Assembly: GCA_964517495.1 (NCBI GenBank)
Contig: CAZFER010000083.1
Coordinates: forward strand, 1-26,562
DNA: 26,562 nt
Direction: 5' to 3'
DNA from: CAZFER01 sp964517495
Lineage (GTDB): Bacteria > Hinthialibacterota > Hinthialibacteria > Hinthialibacterales > Hinthialibacteraceae
Part shown: positions 24,595 through 26,562 of the stretch, piece after piece
Layout: each line of letters starts with the position of its first letter
Position numbering within the stretch: position 1 is the stretch's first letter
Position numbers and translations under genes: made by a program
Notes under the pieces: generated by a model
Told to the model about the DNA's origin: nothing
Databases searched by the model: none
The model's input: the letters and a program-made list of their open reading frames with translations, nothing else

Positions 24595-25437
24595 TTAAAT
24601 CACCAGCGTTGAAAATTCCTCTTTCAGCAATTCGATTACCAGTTCCCTTTCGGTTTCGATGGCGGTGATCAGTTCTTCGATGGAGGATGAACTGGCTTCG
24701 GGGGTGATGGTTTCCAGTTCCTTGCAGAGCGGGACAAGGCGGGTAGTATTTAGTGTGGTGCACTGGGATTGGAGGTTTCGGGCGTGGTTGATGATCGCCT
24801 CTTTTTCTTCTGATTCGAGGGAATGATGCAAATGCTGGACAATTTTGGCGGTTCCGTGAATAAAATTTTTCATGACGTGGTTCAGCACTTCGCTGCCAAC
24901 CACCAATTCCAATTCACGAAGGTCTTTTAGCCATGCAAATTGTTCGGTCGAGATAACTTTTCGAATGCTTCTAATTTCTGTTTTTTCAGAAGTCGAAAGG
25001 TCTTCAAATATGTCTGAATCGGTTTCGGCTAATTCCCCCGCCTGGCGAACGGCACGAAGGATAAAATGAAGGCGGTAGCCTGCAATAATCCAATTGACGG
25101 GTTTTTCCATAAAATCAGTTGCCCCAGCCTTATAAGCCTGGATGATGGATGATGTATCACCCAAGGCGGTAACAATCACAATAGGGATATTCTTTCCTTC
25201 AGGGAGTTTGCGTAATTGGGTACATGCTGTAAGTCCATCCATTTCCGGCATCACCACATCCAGCAGAATAATGTCGGGATGTTTCTTCTTGAACAAATCG
25301 AGAGCCTGCATACCATTTTCCGCTTCGATAACGCGAAATCCCGCCTTTTCCAAAGAGACACGGGCGAGTAATCTAAATGTATTGTCATCGTCCACGACGA
25401 GAATTCGTGCCGTACCATTGCTTATTTTTGCTTCCAT
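24595..25437 (-). CDS. Response regulator with degenerate HPt-like C-terminal domain
   Basis: A two-component receiver protein of about 280 residues. I prefer the double ATG at 25440/25437 because GGAGGA lies directly before it; the frame extends to a GTG at 25473. Numbered from that GTG, the receiver domain has the acidic pocket DDD (28-30), phospho-acceptor D72 in LLDVVMPEMDG, T102 and K124 in EKPVN. There is no DNA-binding or enzymatic output domain. The C-terminal helical part (about 175-290) resembles a histidine phosphotransfer bundle: ARNLQSQ…RLVPLCKELE aligns with the canonical AHSLKGS…RLSELAAELE without gaps. The histidine position is Arg232, with a His two residues earlier. It may act by protein contact rather than phosphotransfer. 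Confidence 0.85.
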   Translation of the reverse strand: MEAKISNGTARILVVDDDNTFRLLARVSLEKAGFRVIEAENGMQALDLFKKKHPDIILLDVVMPEMDGLTACTQLRKLPEGKNIPIVIVTALGDTSSIIQAYKAGATDFMEKPVNWIIAGYRLHFILRAVRQAGELAETDSDIFEDLSTSEKTEIRSIRKVISTEQFAWLKDLRELELVVGSEVLNHVMKNFIHGTAKIVQHLHHSLESEEKEAIINHARNLQSQCTTLNTTRLVPLCKELETITPEASSSSIEELITAIETERELVIELLKEEFSTLVI

Positions 25438-25606
25438 CATTCCTCCATATAAGTACAAAGGCATTCTAATCACTATAAATTTAAATCAATCATCACCGGA
25501 GGTTTTTTCACAATATTAATATCTCGAATGCCTTTATAAAAAGAGCTTTCTCATTCCAAAGAAATGAATCGCATGATTTATTGATCGACATGGTAGCAAT
25601 AATGTC

Positions 25607-25636
25607 ATTATAGTCTAATGCTAACCAAAATGACAA
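25607..25636 (-). promoter_or_regulatory. Probable sigma-70-type promoter of the response regulator
   Basis: On the minus strand TTGTCA (25631-25636) and TATAAT (25607-25612) are 18 bases apart, five and six matches to consensus. The predicted start near 25600 leaves a leader of about 160 bases before the response regulator. Nothing else stands out in the AT-rich gap 25441-25736. Confidence 0.55.
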
Positions 25637-25736
25637 TTATTTTCACGTCTAGACCTGTTAAAATTGCACTATTTTCCCATATTTTCCAGCAAGGCAGGTC
25701 ATCTATATCAATTATTTAGGTGATGGTAGTGAAAGG

Positions 25737-26309
25737 TTATTCATTTGATGGCTTTTCTTCCTGATTCCATAATGCCATATTCTCATTAAATTCACCTGAC
25801 TGCATCATTTGCAATTCTGCCAGGCGCCGTTCCAATTTGAAACGAATTGGTGTACTTATTAAAAATGCAATGATGATCGCGTAAAGCAAACAAAGGCAAC
25901 AAAATGCAAGCTCACGGCCAATTTCAATCTGATTCCCTATATTATTTAAAATTTTAACTAATCCAATCATAAAACCCACTACCCCCAAAGGCAATGTGAG
26001 ATAAGGAATTCTTCTATAAATCTCAATTCCTAATTTTATTTCAAGGCTGGCCTTTTTGATATCCTCTTCGTTTGGTTCCTTGCCCAGAATAAGTTTATCA
26101 TTCAAAGGTTTATTTGCGAAAAAAACATGCTTGAGTGGTTTAAATATTGATAAGACTTCAGAACTCACCAACAAAAATGCAAACGTTCCCCCAACCACAA
26201 ATATGATTGATGGTATATCAATAAATTGTGTAATATTGCTCTCCATCATCATTGCTGAAATGGTTACACCAAATCCCAATATAAATCCAACCACGCTAAA
26301 AAGGTCCAC
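25737..26309 (-). CDS. Short MotA-like proton-channel stator protein
   Basis: Inner-membrane protein of the MotA/TolQ/ExbB family, 190 residues. I start it at the GTG at 26309: GGAGG lies eight bases upstream, and the protein then begins (V/M)DLFSVVGFILGFG, as MotA proteins do. The ATG at 26330 has no ribosome-binding site. Four membrane segments are seen. The first pair (FSVVGFILGFG… and DIPSIIFVVGGTFAFLLV) matches MotA closely. The second pair keeps the two functional prolines in YLTLPLGVVGFMIGLVKIL and FLISTPIRFKLERR. The cytoplasmic loop between helices 2 and 3 is about 50 residues, roughly half that of E. coli MotA. No motB lies downstream; upstream DNA leaves the window. A TATAAT at 26369-26374 (minus) is a possible -10. 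Confidence 0.8.
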   Translation of the reverse strand: MDLFSVVGFILGFGVTISAMMMESNITQFIDIPSIIFVVGGTFAFLLVSSEVLSIFKPLKHVFFANKPLNDKLILGKEPNEEDIKKASLEIKLGIEIYRRIPYLTLPLGVVGFMIGLVKILNNIGNQIEIGRELAFCCLCLLYAIIIAFLISTPIRFKLERRLAELQMMQSGEFNENMALWNQEEKPSNE

Positions 26310-26498
26310 AGTCGTATCCTCCAGTTTCATTAATATGAATTGAATGAGAATCCCCGTTACCGCATACCATTATACAATTGTTTGAACCTAATAAATAGTT
26401 TATATTGAAGAAATACAATATAAATTTTTTGGTTAAAAATAGGCATAGGTATCCCCCTTTCAAAACGTAATGTTTTATTCGAGTTATGACATTTTCCA

Positions 26499-26518
26499 GG
26501 CAGACATGCAGGTCTGCC
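26499..26518. repeat. Short GC-rich hairpin, REP-like
   Basis: GGCAGAC (26499-26505) and GTCTGCC (26512-26518) are perfect inverted repeats with a six-base loop. The hairpin sits alone in non-coding DNA upstream of the MotA-like gene and just before the family A repeat at the window edge. Confidence 0.55.
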
Positions 26519-26547
26519 CTAACGATTTACGTTGATTCAAAGATTGC

Positions 26548-26562
26548 ATTGATGGGTCGAAA
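26548..26562 (+). repeat. Cut-off copy of palindromic repeat family A (copy 3)
   Basis: The last 15 bases (ATTGATGGGTCGAAA) are identical to 22426-22440 inside copy 2 and in the same orientation. The bases just before them (TTCAAAGATTGC) resemble the matching part of copy 1. The rest lies beyond the window. Confidence 0.55.

Noticed and set aside
24482..24763. Minus-strand frame of 93 codons overlapping the response regulator end
   Set aside because: It is rich in His, Arg and Pro, lies in another frame of a clear gene and lacks family features.

Overview
The window looks like chromosomal DNA of a free-living, Gram-negative-type bacterium. Supporting signs are Sec and twin-arginine export signals on several proteins, a chemoreceptor, a MotA-like stator protein, and intergenic DNA rich in short dispersed repeats. 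GC content looks to be in the mid-40s by eye. Exported sugar oxidoreductases, a large exported rhamnosidase-like enzyme and a DUF4432 protein together suit a polysaccharide-degrading lineage such as the PVC group, Hydrogenedentes-like phyla or Bacteroidota. No rRNA or marker here settles the phylum, so the placement is only a suggestion. I see no tRNA, rRNA, CRISPR array, prophage or intact insertion sequence.

Layout. 1-386: a short interrupted coding remnant and a palindromic repeat. 387-2222 (-): a dCache chemoreceptor. 2537-7204 (+): glucose-6-phosphate isomerase, then a molybdate-uptake cluster (modA, a 362-base gap holding a repeat and a strongly structured leader, modB, modC) and a small four-cysteine protein. 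7359-12060 (+): an exported GH106-like glycosidase and a Tat-exported Gfo/Idh/MocA oxidoreductase, separated by a duplicated GC-rich repeat. 12438-16250 (-): an exported M1 aminopeptidase with HEAT repeats, followed by sucC. 16417-18547 (+): a DUF4432 mutarotase-like protein and a Tat-exported aldo/keto reductase. 18847-20500: two convergent uncharacterised cysteine-motif proteins, then an O6-alkylguanine-DNA alkyltransferase. 20520-22049 (-): methionyl-tRNA synthetase. 22554-24191 (+): an AlsS-type acetolactate synthase. 24260-26309 (-): a small membrane protein, a response regulator with a degenerate HPt-like tail, and a short MotA homologue without MotB.

Functionally, the clearest modules are molybdate import (modABC) and carbohydrate processing (glycosidase, exported dehydrogenase/reductase, mutarotase-like protein). 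Most other genes are housekeeping singletons. The least explained items are the structured RNA-like element before modB, the inverted repeat ending one base before the pgi start codon, the cysteine protein after modC, the response regulator whose HPt-like tail appears to lack its histidine, the short orphan MotA, and at least three families of dispersed intergenic repeats.
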